In this document: in pieces, positions 16,304-24,815 of the stretch
Layout of the letters: each line of letters starts with the position of its first letter
Position numbering within the stretch: the first letter of the stretch is position 1
The notes under the pieces: model-generated
What the model was told of the DNA's origin: nothing
Seen by the model: the letters and a program-made list of their open reading frames with translations, nothing else
The model's database searches: none
Program-made: the position numbers and the translations under genes
DNA from: Verrucomicrobiota bacterium
GTDB lineage: Bacteria; Verrucomicrobiota; Verrucomicrobiia; Chthoniobacterales; Terrimicrobiaceae
Length of the DNA: 64,000 nt
Direction: 5' to 3'
Assembly: GCA_017305195.1 (NCBI GenBank)
Contig: JAFKMU010000056.1
Location: 1-64,000 of the forward strand

Positions 16304-19300
16304 ATGAGAACTTCCCCTCCAGGCGACGGTGTACTTTTCGCTGCCGGGTCCCGTACCCGGGGCATGGCATTGGTGCTGGTGCTCGCGTTTCTCGTGTTGA
16401 TCACGGCGCTCATCATCGCCTTTCTCTCCAACGTCACGACGGAGCACTCCGGGGCGAAGGGCTACGCCGATGGAGCACGATCCAAGCAGCTGGCGGACTC
16501 CGCCGTGCAGATCGCCATCGGCGCGATCCAGGCCGCGACCGACCATGGCGTGCAGGAAACGTGGGCCTCCCAGCCGGGAATGATCCGCGTCTACGATCAG
16601 AAGGGCGCGGCCAAGGCCTATTACAAACTTTACTCCTCCGATACCATGGTGGTGAACTCGTCGCAGATCTCCGCCTTCGAGCCCGGGAAGTCTGATGTCG
16701 ATGCGCAGTGGAGCTCGAAACCAGCCCTCTTTACCGACCTGAACAGCCCCGTCGTCTCCGGCAATTCCGCCGTGTTTCCGATCCTCGACGGCAACGCCAT
16801 TCGTTCACTGTCAAAGAATCGCGACGGAACGACTGTGCCCGCGTATCTGGGATACGACGCGGATAATGACGGTTTGCCGGATGTGGAGGGCTTCTCGGTC
16901 GATGCGACGAAGGTGAACTACAGTTCCGGCAGCGCCATCTCGGTGACCAACACGCCCGTGCCCATGCCGACGAAATGGCTCTACGTGCTCCAGGACGGGA
17001 CAGTGACCGTCGCGGACGCGACGAGCGGCACGACGGCGACGTTTAACGACGCCCCCTCATCCAAGCGCCCGTCGGCGAGCAACCCCATCACGGGACGCAT
17101 CGCCTTCTGGACCGATGACGATACGTGCAAGGTCAATGTCAATACGGCCTCCGAGGGCGTGTACATGGACATGCCTCGCTTTCTCTCCAACGAGGACTTC
17201 AACACCCTTTCGCTGAACCAGCCCATGAACAAGGAATTTCAGCGTTATCCGGGACATCCCGCCATGACGAGCCTGAGCGTCGTCTTCCCCACGCTCACGG
17301 CGGACCAGATCTACGCCATCACGCCGCGAATTTCCGGCGGCGGATCGAAGGGCGGCACCGTGCAAACGGTGAAGCTCGGGACGGCGACTGTCCCGCAGAT
17401 CACTCTCGATTCGGATCGTCTCTACGCCACGATCGATGAACTGATCTTCGCTCCCACGCTTTCAGGCTCCGAGCGCTCCCTTCAGGGGCTGAACCGGGAG
17501 CAACTGGAGAGAAGTCGCTTTTTCCTTACGGCCAACAGCCGCGCACCCGATGTGAATCTTTTCAACAAGCCCCGCGTGTGCATCTGGCCGGTCAGCAGCA
17601 CCAATGACAAAAGCGACCGCAGCATCTTTGACCAGCAGTTTGCCTTTTGCTCCACGGTCAATGGGCACAAATACTATTTTCAGCGCAGCACCGATCCCAC
17701 GAAGCGGGGTAGCGAAAGCTCGACTGAGGACCTGCCGACCAATGGCTCTGAGAAAGGCTTGGAGCGCAACCGCATGCTCATGGATTATCTGCGCTATCTC
17801 ACATCGCAGCCAATCCCGGGGTTCGGGGGGGATTTTCAGAGCAAATACAAAACCAAGAACTCCCAAGGGGCTTCAGACTGCGACCAGATCCTGACAGAGA
17901 TCTTTGACTACATCCGCTGCGCAAATCTCTACGATACGCGGGTTGCCAACCCCTATGCCCCCGGCGACTCGGTGAAGCTTGGGCAGGGGCAGGTAATACC
18001 CATCTTCGACACGAAAAATGGCACCAAGGGCTTCGGGCGATTCCCCACCGTGAGCAAGGCCTTCCTCATGTTCATCGCCAATGGGGAAAACTCGCCCACG
18101 CTCGCGCCTCCGGTCGCGGTCAATGCCTGGGATGCTGTTAATAATACGAAGGGAGTGAAGGAGGGAAAGGTCCGCGTGCAGGCTGCATTGTTCCTTGAGT
18201 TCTTCGATCCTTCGCGGGGATTCATGCATATTTATCCCAAGTTTCAGGTGAAGATCGAAGGGCTGCACAATTTTCGCTGGGGGCCGGTGACCGACCCGAC
18301 TACGCCCACGTTCCCGATGGTGGGCTTCCCCGCAAAGGCGACGTTCAAAGCCTATCCCTCCGGCTCCTGGATGGGCTATCCCTTCACGGTATGGAATGCC
18401 CTGGTCAATGAGACCTTCGTTGGCGGCCTGATGGGCTGGGCTCCGTTTGTCGCCAGCAAGGGATCGGGAACCCTGGGAGTTTCATCCGGCGAGGATGTCT
18501 ATCCCTTCATCGCTTACACTGAGACGGACACCGACTTTCCGGTCGGTGGGAAATTCAACTTCGGGGGCGGTCTCATTACGGTCACGATCCTGGACAACCA
18601 GAATAATACCCCGAATGAAATCCAGAAGCTGACCATCAGTATTCCTTCCTCCCCCGTCGGTGGATGGCCGGTGCCGAATCTCCCGCCGGTCAACACGGTC
18701 GGCAGTCTGTCCAGTCCGCGTGCGGAGGATGGCGGTCAGGTCGTGTATGGAGACTTCCGGACCTTTGTTGGCCCGGTTGACGCGAAAGCTAAAAAATACG
18801 GCGGACGGCTCAATGCGCGCGGTGATCTTGCGAGTTCTGGGCAGCGTCAGACCGTTTCATGGATTCTCGGAAGAAGGGCTGACGGAAAATTTACCGACGT
18901 GGTGCGCAGTGTGGAGCTCGCGGATGGCGACCCCCGCATGGTGGCAGCCCAGCCTGATATTCCGAGCTCCTACTTTTCGCCCAATGTGAAATACGACAGT
19001 ACGAGCGACTTCATGGCGCACTCCCTCCGCACGGGGATGAACTATCCGTACTACGGAGCAACGCCCGGAAAATTGCTCGAGCTCAATCCTTCGCTGTATG
19101 TGAAGTATCCGCTCACCTACACGAGCAACGGCAGCGCCGACACCCAAAGTCCCTACTCACAGATGGCATCAGTCTTTGACTTTGGCTATCGCGCTCTCAA
19201 TGATGACGGCGTCCGGATGGGCGGGGGAGGCGGCAAGGTCCTTGGCGACTGGGATAATGGCTTCGGCTACATCTCCGACGGACCTTATATCAACAAGGTC

Positions 19301-20272
19301 GACGAGGGCGACGGGACTGCGACGAGCAAAAGCAGTCCCTATTACCAGTATCATGCCGATTCCTATGATCAGACGATGACGCTGTTTTCTCCGAACCGGC
19401 AGATCCCCTCCGCTGTGATGTTCGGATCGCTTCCGAGCGAGGTTTTTGCCAACAAGCCCTGGCAGACGCTCTTGTTTCGTCCGTTTCCAGAGGACCATCG
19501 TGGTCTTGGCACTCCGGTCGGCGGGCCACCCTTCACTGTGCCGCCGGACTATCTGCTGCTGGATCTCTTCAGCATGCCTGTCGTGGAGCCATATCCCATC
19601 AGCGAGCCGCTCTCCACGGCGGGACGGATCAACATGAATTACCAGATCGTTCCGTTTACCTACATCAATCGCGATACCGGCATCCGCGCGATCCTGAAGT
19701 CGGAAAAGGTCATCGCCGTGGCCGACAGCGACGTCGCCAACTACAAGTCCTACAGTGGCAAAACGGCGCTGCTGCCCGTTCGCTATCCAGTCAACGCGGA
19801 CGAAACCCTCAAGGGCTTCGCCGATCGGTTTTCCCGGAACGACCTTTTTCGCTCGGCGGCGGAAATATGCGGGATATCTCTCGTTCCCAAGGATTCCGGC
19901 GTGACCTACTCTGGGATGAAGTCGTATTGGCTAACCCACCGCCCGACCGGGGATAACAGCCGCGAGCGGCCCTATGCGACGATCTACCCGCGCCTGACGA
20001 CAAAGTCGAACACGTACACGGTGCACTTCCGCGTGCAGGCGCTGAAGAAATCCAGCCGCACTGATCCCGCTACGTGGGTGGAGGGCAAGGATGCGGTCAC
20101 GAGCGAGTACCGGGGATCGCAGGTGATCGAGCGCTACATCGATCCCGCCGATACCCGCATTCCCGACTACGCGTCGGCTTCCGTTTACTCATCGAACAGC
20201 TCGACGGCCGATCCGACTCTCGACTCGTTCTACCGGTTCCGCGTGCTCAGTTCGAAGCGGTTTTCGCCCTGA
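16304..20272 (+). CDS. Verru_Chthon cassette protein A, very large GspK-like pseudopilin
   Basis: The product is about 1322 residues. A short basic leader is followed by RGMALVLVLAFLVLITALIIAFLSN (19-43) and then ARSKQLADSAVQIAIGAIQ (about 57-75), the pattern of GspK/PilX-type minor pilins; like GspK it lacks Glu at +5. The rest is a long soluble, mostly beta region with repeated aromatic and Gly/Pro/Ser-rich stretches and no enzyme motif recognised. GspK caps the tip of the type II secretion pseudopilus, and here too the protein without Glu+5 is last in the operon and far the largest (GspK is about 320). The ATG at 16304 is preferred over 16250, which would overlap protein C. A terminator follows at 20339. 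Confidence 0.85.
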   Translation: MRTSPPGDGVLFAAGSRTRGMALVLVLAFLVLITALIIAFLSNVTTEHSGAKGYADGARSKQLADSAVQIAIGAIQAATDHGVQETWASQPGMIRVYDQKGAAKAYYKLYSSDTMVVNSSQISAFEPGKSDVDAQWSSKPALFTDLNSPVVSGNSAVFPILDGNAIRSLSKNRDGTTVPAYLGYDADNDGLPDVEGFSVDATKVNYSSGSAISVTNTPVPMPTKWLYVLQDGTVTVADATSGTTATFNDAPSSKRPSASNPITGRIAFWTDDDTCKVNVNTASEGVYMDMPRFLSNEDFNTLSLNQPMNKEFQRYPGHPAMTSLSVVFPTLTADQIYAITPRISGGGSKGGTVQTVKLGTATVPQITLDSDRLYATIDELIFAPTLSGSERSLQGLNREQLERSRFFLTANSRAPDVNLFNKPRVCIWPVSSTNDKSDRSIFDQQFAFCSTVNGHKYYFQRSTDPTKRGSESSTEDLPTNGSEKGLERNRMLMDYLRYLTSQPIPGFGGDFQSKYKTKNSQGASDCDQILTEIFDYIRCANLYDTRVANPYAPGDSVKLGQGQVIPIFDTKNGTKGFGRFPTVSKAFLMFIANGENSPTLAPPVAVNAWDAVNNTKGVKEGKVRVQAALFLEFFDPSRGFMHIYPKFQVKIEGLHNFRWGPVTDPTTPTFPMVGFPAKATFKAYPSGSWMGYPFTVWNALVNETFVGGLMGWAPFVASKGSGTLGVSSGEDVYPFIAYTETDTDFPVGGKFNFGGGLITVTILDNQNNTPNEIQKLTISIPSSPVGGWPVPNLPPVNTVGSLSSPRAEDGGQVVYGDFRTFVGPVDAKAKKYGGRLNARGDLASSGQRQTVSWILGRRADGKFTDVVRSVELADGDPRMVAAQPDIPSSYFSPNVKYDSTSDFMAHSLRTGMNYPYYGATPGKLLELNPSLYVKYPLTYTSNGSADTQSPYSQMASVFDFGYRALNDDGVRMGGGGGKVLGDWDNGFGYISDGPYINKVDEGDGTATSKSSPYYQYHADSYDQTMTLFSPNRQIPSAVMFGSLPSEVFANKPWQTLLFRPFPEDHRGLGTPVGGPPFTVPPDYLLLDLFSMPVVEPYPISEPLSTAGRINMNYQIVPFTYINRDTGIRAILKSEKVIAVADSDVANYKSYSGKTALLPVRYPVNADETLKGFADRFSRNDLFRSAAEICGISLVPKDSGVTYSGMKSYWLTHRPTGDNSRERPYATIYPRLTTKSNTYTVHFRVQALKKSSRTDPATWVEGKDAVTSEYRGSQVIERYIDPADTRIPDYASASVYSSNSSTADPTLDSFYRFRVLSSKRFSP

Positions 20273-20338
20273 TGACGTTGGTGGCCATGAACGCCGCGAG
20301 GGCAATCGTGCAGACAATCGCTTGAAATAAGCTGCCCC

Positions 20339-20384
20339 GGGCGGACGGGAGGATTGTCGGCACAAGCCCTCCGCCCCTTTTCTC
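20339..20384 (+). terminator. Terminator after the Verru_Chthon cassette
   Basis: GGGCGGA (20339-20345) pairs with TCCGCCC (20370-20376), extendable by three G-C pairs past one bulge, followed by CTTTTCTC. It lies 66 bp after the protein A stop and directly before the GH9-like gene, so the cassette is a separate unit. Confidence 0.6.
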
Positions 20385-20388
20385 AGCT

Positions 20389-22077
20389 ATGACATCCTCG
20401 CCGCCGGTTTTCGGCCTTCTTGTTTCGCAGATTGGCTACGACACCGGCGCTCCCCAGCGTGTGCTTTTGCGAGTTCCTGCGGGATGGTCTGGTCCGGCTC
20501 CTGTCTGGCTTATCACGCCGAGAAGTGGCGGAGAGGCGCTGGTGGGATCGTTTTCACCATGGGGCGAGACCTGGGGGGCTGGCTGGTGGGTTGCGACATT
20601 CGAGCTGCCCTCTGGGACATATGAGATCCGGGTCGAGGGCGTGCCGGAGCTGCGCGATGTACGGGAGACGTTCTCTATCGCCGACGATCTGATCTATCGC
20701 GAGACCTGGGAGTATGTCGGGCTGGAGCAGATGGAGACGCGTGTCCATTTTGCCCCTTCCGGCTTCGGGTGGCAGGATTGCGGAGCGGCATTGCAGGAAG
20801 CCAACAGCCATGCGTCGTGCGTGATCGGGCTTTGCGACCTGCTGGAGCTCCGGGGAGCCGAAATGACGGCGCCGCAGTGCGAACGTCTCGAGCTGCAGAT
20901 CGTGATGGGCTGCGAGTATCTGGTGCGGTGCCAGGAGCGCTGCGATGAGCTGCATTCTGGAGACGGCGGGCTGGTGCATGGACTGCGCACCCATGAGTCC
21001 ATGGTGCTGACCGGTGATGTTTCCAAGGCCGTCATCGCGTGGGCGATGAGTGCGCGATTGTTGACGGGCGAGACCTTTGTCTCCGCCTTTACCGGCGATA
21101 CCTACACCGGGGTGCGCGAACGCTTCCGGTCCGCCGCCCTCCGCGGCATGCGGTGGCTCATGAAAGCGCGGCCTCCTGGTCCTGATGGCTGGCTGGCCTG
21201 CGTGCATGGCGCTCCCGCGGACTATGTCCCGCCGGTCGAGTGGATGACGCATGAACTCGTCCTGAACGCCTGGGCGGCCCTCGCCCTGGCCGAGATGGGG
21301 GAGCGGGATTACGTGGACCGAGCCTGCGCCGATCTGCGCCGCATCGCCGCCCGGCAGATTCCGGAGGGAGAAAGGGAGGTCTTCGGTCATTTCCGCCTGT
21401 TTGATGACGGTCCGCTCATCGAGGTCTCCTGGTCTCATCATCTTCCCAAGGGCGTTGTCGGCGCGGACGTCGGGGCGACCTATCCGAATTACCTTCTCCC
21501 GTTCCTCCTGGCCTTGAGGCAGCTGCCCGACCATCCGGACGCCCCGCTTTGGCGGCGCACGCTGGAGAGATTTGCCTTCGGCTATCTCATTCCGGCCTGC
21601 GACGCGAATCCCTTTGGTATCATCCCGCTGGGGGATTTCCCCGAGGAGGGGCTGCTTTCCTTTGCCGGGGCGTGGCATGGGTTTAACTCCGCCTACGCTC
21701 TCACGGCGGCTCTCGCCCTCGAACTGGGAAAGCTCTTTCCCGACAACAGGCTCCGCGAACTGGCCTATCGCAACCTGCTCTGGATCGCGGGGCTCAACGC
21801 CGGGCTCACGCAGGAATGCATCTCGGGCTGCGTCGTCTGGAAACGCGACGTCACGCCAGGCCGCACCCTGCCCGTCAGCATGATCAATAGCGTGGGCAAG
21901 CGCTGGGCGGGAGCGTTTTTCAACGTGCGCGGCGCTGTGGTGAACGGCTTCAGCGTTGGCAAACAATTCGTCTGGGACGTGCCTCCGAAGCGGGAGTTTG
22001 ACGCGCCGACCTCGTTTACGGACGAGGATTGGATCACCCACGGCGGAGCGTGGCTCTCCGCCGTGAGCAGGCTTTAA
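20389..22077 (+). CDS. GH9-like (alpha/alpha)6-barrel glycosidase with N-terminal Ig-like domain, cytoplasmic
   Basis: The 562-residue product starts with VSQIGYDTGAPQRVLLRVP, typical of the Ig-like module before GH9 catalytic domains (residues 8-95). The remainder is helix-rich with Trp/Gly/His patterns of six-hairpin glycosidases (EWMTHELVLNAWAALAL near 285-300; WHGFNSAYALTAALALELGKL near 425). The DAGD-type Asp pair of classical GH9 cellulases is not evident, so catalysis may differ. No signal peptide is visible, suggesting action on imported oligosaccharides. The gene follows the cassette terminator and converges with the oxidoreductase at 22093, 15 bp away. Substrate unknown. Confidence 0.65.
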   Translation: MTSSPPVFGLLVSQIGYDTGAPQRVLLRVPAGWSGPAPVWLITPRSGGEALVGSFSPWGETWGAGWWVATFELPSGTYEIRVEGVPELRDVRETFSIADDLIYRETWEYVGLEQMETRVHFAPSGFGWQDCGAALQEANSHASCVIGLCDLLELRGAEMTAPQCERLELQIVMGCEYLVRCQERCDELHSGDGGLVHGLRTHESMVLTGDVSKAVIAWAMSARLLTGETFVSAFTGDTYTGVRERFRSAALRGMRWLMKARPPGPDGWLACVHGAPADYVPPVEWMTHELVLNAWAALALAEMGERDYVDRACADLRRIAARQIPEGEREVFGHFRLFDDGPLIEVSWSHHLPKGVVGADVGATYPNYLLPFLLALRQLPDHPDAPLWRRTLERFAFGYLIPACDANPFGIIPLGDFPEEGLLSFAGAWHGFNSAYALTAALALELGKLFPDNRLRELAYRNLLWIAGLNAGLTQECISGCVVWKRDVTPGRTLPVSMINSVGKRWAGAFFNVRGAVVNGFSVGKQFVWDVPPKREFDAPTSFTDEDWITHGGAWLSAVSRL

Positions 22078-22092
22078 ATTTTCCGATCAGGC

Positions 22093-23091
22093 TTAGGCAA
22101 AGCGGGTGACCTTGCCCTCGTCGTCGTAGGCGGCGTAGATCAGGCGGAGCGTGTTTTTCACATCATCCAGCGTGGATACCGGAGCCCGGCCCTGGCGTAC
22201 GGCATCGACGAAGGCCTTGGCCTGCCCCTTGAAGGAATCCCCATACTCGACGTCGCCGTCGATGCGCTCGCCGTTGTGGTAGAGCGCGTCGGTGATGATG
22301 AGGTTGCCCTTTTCCCCGAGGATACGTATGCCGCTGATCCCCTGGTCCATGCCGGAGGCCCACGATTGCAGGATGAGGCCCACCGAACCGTCGGCAAACT
22401 TCACGTTGACCTGCGCCGTGTCCTCGCCCTCCATGTTTACCAGGACCTGCCGGGAGCAGAAGGCCTGGAGGGCCACCGGCATTCCGAGCAGGTAAAGCAT
22501 CTGGTAAACGAGATGGTGGCCGCTATCCATCAGCGCACCGCCCTTGGAGAGCGCCTTCTTCGCGCGCCAGCCCGTGGCGTGCGCCTCGCTGATGGTGTGG
22601 CTGGAGACGAATGAGGAGGAGACCAGACGGCCGAGAGCCCCGCTGGCGAGGATCTGCTTCGCCTTTTGCACGGCTCCACGATAGACGAAGTTATGGCCCG
22701 GGAAGACCACCTTGCCGGTCGCTGCGCTGAGTTTCTTAATCTCGTCGACTTCTGCGATTTCGGTGACGACCGGCTTTTCCACGAGGAGATGCTTTCCCGC
22801 CTTCAAGCCCGCGAGGATCTGGGCGTGGTGGAAGGGGTTGATGCTTCCGATGATCAGGGCGTCGAGGGACGGATCATTAGCCATCGCCTCAAAGCTCGGG
22901 TACGCCGGGATGTTCCATTCCCGACACTTCTTATCCAGTGCGACCTGGTTCGCTGTGGCCTGCGGGTCGTTGGCTCCGGAGTCATTCCGGCACATGCCGG
23001 CAAACTCGACCTCGGGGAGAGTGATAAACGCATTGCGGTGCCAGTCGGCGATGAAGCCGGCTCCCACCATTCCTATTTTTAGCTTTTGCAT
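22093..23091 (-). CDS. Gfo/Idh/MocA-family NAD(P)-dependent oxidoreductase
   Basis: The 332-residue product has the Rossmann motif GMVGAGFIADWH (7-18), SINPFHHAQI in place of the usual TPNxxH region, and EKPVVTE (105-111) with the family's Lys. The C-terminal sheet contains SGHHLVYQMLYLLG, supplying the catalytic His region. The family oxidises or epimerises sugars, inositols and their derivatives in the cytoplasm. Length is normal. It ends 15 bp from the convergent GH9-like gene and starts 18 bp before the upstream region of the GH28-like gene. A small inverted repeat CGTTT-GAG-AAACG (23106-23118) lies just before its start. The sugar substrate cannot be told. Confidence 0.85.
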   Translation of the reverse strand: MQKLKIGMVGAGFIADWHRNAFITLPEVEFAGMCRNDSGANDPQATANQVALDKKCREWNIPAYPSFEAMANDPSLDALIIGSINPFHHAQILAGLKAGKHLLVEKPVVTEIAEVDEIKKLSAATGKVVFPGHNFVYRGAVQKAKQILASGALGRLVSSSFVSSHTISEAHATGWRAKKALSKGGALMDSGHHLVYQMLYLLGMPVALQAFCSRQVLVNMEGEDTAQVNVKFADGSVGLILQSWASGMDQGISGIRILGEKGNLIITDALYHNGERIDGDVEYGDSFKGQAKAFVDAVRQGRAPVSTLDDVKNTLRLIYAAYDDEGKVTRFA

Positions 23092-23204
23092 CGGTTGTAT
23101 GTTGTCGTTTGAGAAACGGAAGATTTGTGCCGGGCCGGTGGAGCTGGCTGCGGCGGTGCGGATGGTTTGTTTTCTCCCGTGGGGCTGGGAGTGAAGGGTG
23201 GGGG

Positions 23205-24593
23205 CTAGGGTGCTACGGCCAGCTCGCGCGCCTGCGGCAGGGGCGGCCTGCTCTCGACCGGAGCCTCGGCGGCAAAGGTGATGCCGTGAGCGTGGCGGGT
23301 GACGAGATCGAGATCGTCGGCGCTTCGCACCAGCTTCCCGCCGAGCACGAAATTCTCCACGGCGACACCCGTGACCGGATGGTCGGCGTCGTACCCGCTG
23401 ATGATGCTCACGGTGTAGCCGGGGTTGTGAACGCTTTGCCGGGCATCGACATTGCGGATCTGGATATTGCGAATGAAGCCCCTCTCGGCATCGACGTTCC
23501 AGCGCGAGCGCAGGACGCGAAAATCAATCAGCGTGTCAAAATGATGCTCGATGCGGATGTTGTCCCAGACGACGTTTTCGACCCGGGCGCGGTCGCCATT
23601 GTGAATCCCGAAGACCGATCCGAACTGATGGACCGCCAGCACGTCGATATCTTCAAACCGGATGTTGCGGATGTGCTCGGTGATCGTCTCGTAGCCGATC
23701 TCCATCGCGGAGCCGCCATGCGTGTTGTAAAACATGCAGCCGCTCACCACGACATCCTCGACCGTGCAGTCCCAGTCTTCGTCGGGGAAACCGAGGGGGA
23801 CGCGGTCGTCCTGGCCGGCCTTGTTGCAGATGGCCTTGATGGCGATGTTATCGTCGCCATTGTGCAGGCAGCAGCCGGAAATACGCACGCGCCGCGATCC
23901 TGCGATGTCGATGCCGTCGGAACTCATATCCCCGGCGATCTGGCGGATGCCCTTGATCGTGATGTCCTCGCTGGCTCCGAGGACCAGCATCCAGCTGGTC
24001 GGTCCGAGCATGAGGATGTCCTCGACCCGCGAGTCCCGGCAGTGATCGAGGACGAGCGATTTGCGGCAGCGCCCCTCGTGCTCGGGCCAGTACCCGCCAT
24101 CGAGGATGCCATAGCCGCCGATATGAAAGCCCGAGCCATTCGCCGCGCGAATGCTGCCCCGCACCACCGCTCCCGCCTCGATCCAGCAGGTTTCGCCGTC
24201 CTTGAGCACGATCAGCCCGGCCTCGTGCACTGCGCCGCTTCGGAAGATCCGCACATCGGGACCCTGCGGCGTCGGGGCCGCGGGGGCGAGAGCATACACG
24301 TACAGCAGATGGGTGCCATCCACCTCGACCTGGAGAGCCTGCGGCCCCGGCGCGAGGAAGCGGATGCGGTTGCCCTGGATCTCGGCCTCGATATCGAGCC
24401 GGAGCGGACGCACCTTCACCTCGGAGGGACTTTCGCTGCACTCGATCTCGATCGCCACGGGGCCATCGCATTCAAAGGACGCGTGATCCGCGGAGGGGTG
24501 GGTGAGCACGTCGAGCGCCTGGCCGTCAGCAGTGGCGCGGAAGCGGGTGGAGCGGGGCAGGGATGACGGGTAGGAATGGGCCAGAAGGTTCAT
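23205..24593 (-). CDS. GH28-like parallel beta-helix glycosidase without signal peptide
   Basis: The 462-residue product is a right-handed beta-helix. SSDGIDI (224-230), GDDNIAIK (246-253) and HGGSAMEIG (near 289) match the three GH28 active-site regions (NTDG, DD, GHG), including the paired Asp residues 247-248. An N-terminal beta domain of about 110 residues precedes the helix, as in some GH28/GH49-related proteins. GH28 enzymes hydrolyse polygalacturonan and related uronan or rhamnogalacturonan chains. Lack of a signal peptide suggests an intracellular exo-enzyme for imported oligomers. A palindromic operator (24766-24775) lies about 170 bp upstream, shared with the adjacent regulator. The true substrate within the superfamily is uncertain. 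Confidence 0.8.
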   Translation of the reverse strand: MNLLAHSYPSSLPRSTRFRATADGQALDVLTHPSADHASFECDGPVAIEIECSESPSEVKVRPLRLDIEAEIQGNRIRFLAPGPQALQVEVDGTHLLYVYALAPAAPTPQGPDVRIFRSGAVHEAGLIVLKDGETCWIEAGAVVRGSIRAANGSGFHIGGYGILDGGYWPEHEGRCRKSLVLDHCRDSRVEDILMLGPTSWMLVLGASEDITIKGIRQIAGDMSSDGIDIAGSRRVRISGCCLHNGDDNIAIKAICNKAGQDDRVPLGFPDEDWDCTVEDVVVSGCMFYNTHGGSAMEIGYETITEHIRNIRFEDIDVLAVHQFGSVFGIHNGDRARVENVVWDNIRIEHHFDTLIDFRVLRSRWNVDAERGFIRNIQIRNVDARQSVHNPGYTVSIISGYDADHPVTGVAVENFVLGGKLVRSADDLDLVTRHAHGITFAAEAPVESRPPLPQARELAVAP

Positions 24594-24765
24594 GGGTGCT
24601 GAGTGAGAAAGTGTCCGATTCCCGGGCGAAAGGGGATCGATGGCTGGGCGTCGAGGAGACCAGCCAGGGCTTCATAGCTAGGGGCGGACATCTCCGCTAT
24701 TCTGGGAGCGCGGGTCCCGGAGCTGAAATCCTAAACAACCTGCCGGATGCAGTCTCTCAGTCGAG

Positions 24766-24775
24766 TGTTCGAACA
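24766..24775. promoter_or_regulatory. Operator-family palindrome upstream of the GH28-like gene
   Basis: TGTTCGAACA is a perfect 10-bp palindrome; extended rightward it reads GAACAAAATT, matching the right arm of the 13719 site. It lies between the GH28-like gene (start 24593) and the regulator gene (end 24816). Shorter than its relatives, so confidence is modest. Confidence 0.45.
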
Positions 24776-24781
24776 AAATTT

Positions 24782-24807
24782 CCTTTCCGTCCCTCGGAAC
24801 GAAAAGG
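24782..24807 (-). terminator. Possible terminator of the three-domain regulator gene
   Basis: On the minus strand a 12-bp hairpin (CCTTTTCGTTCC pairing with GGGACGGAAAGG, two G-U pairs) ends 9 bp after the regulator's stop and is followed by AATTTTG. The loop is very tight, so the inner pairs probably open. Confidence 0.4.
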
Positions 24808-24815
24808 CCGGATGA

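Noticed and set aside
20554-22041. 495-codon minus-strand frame
   Set aside because: Shadow of the GH9-like gene.
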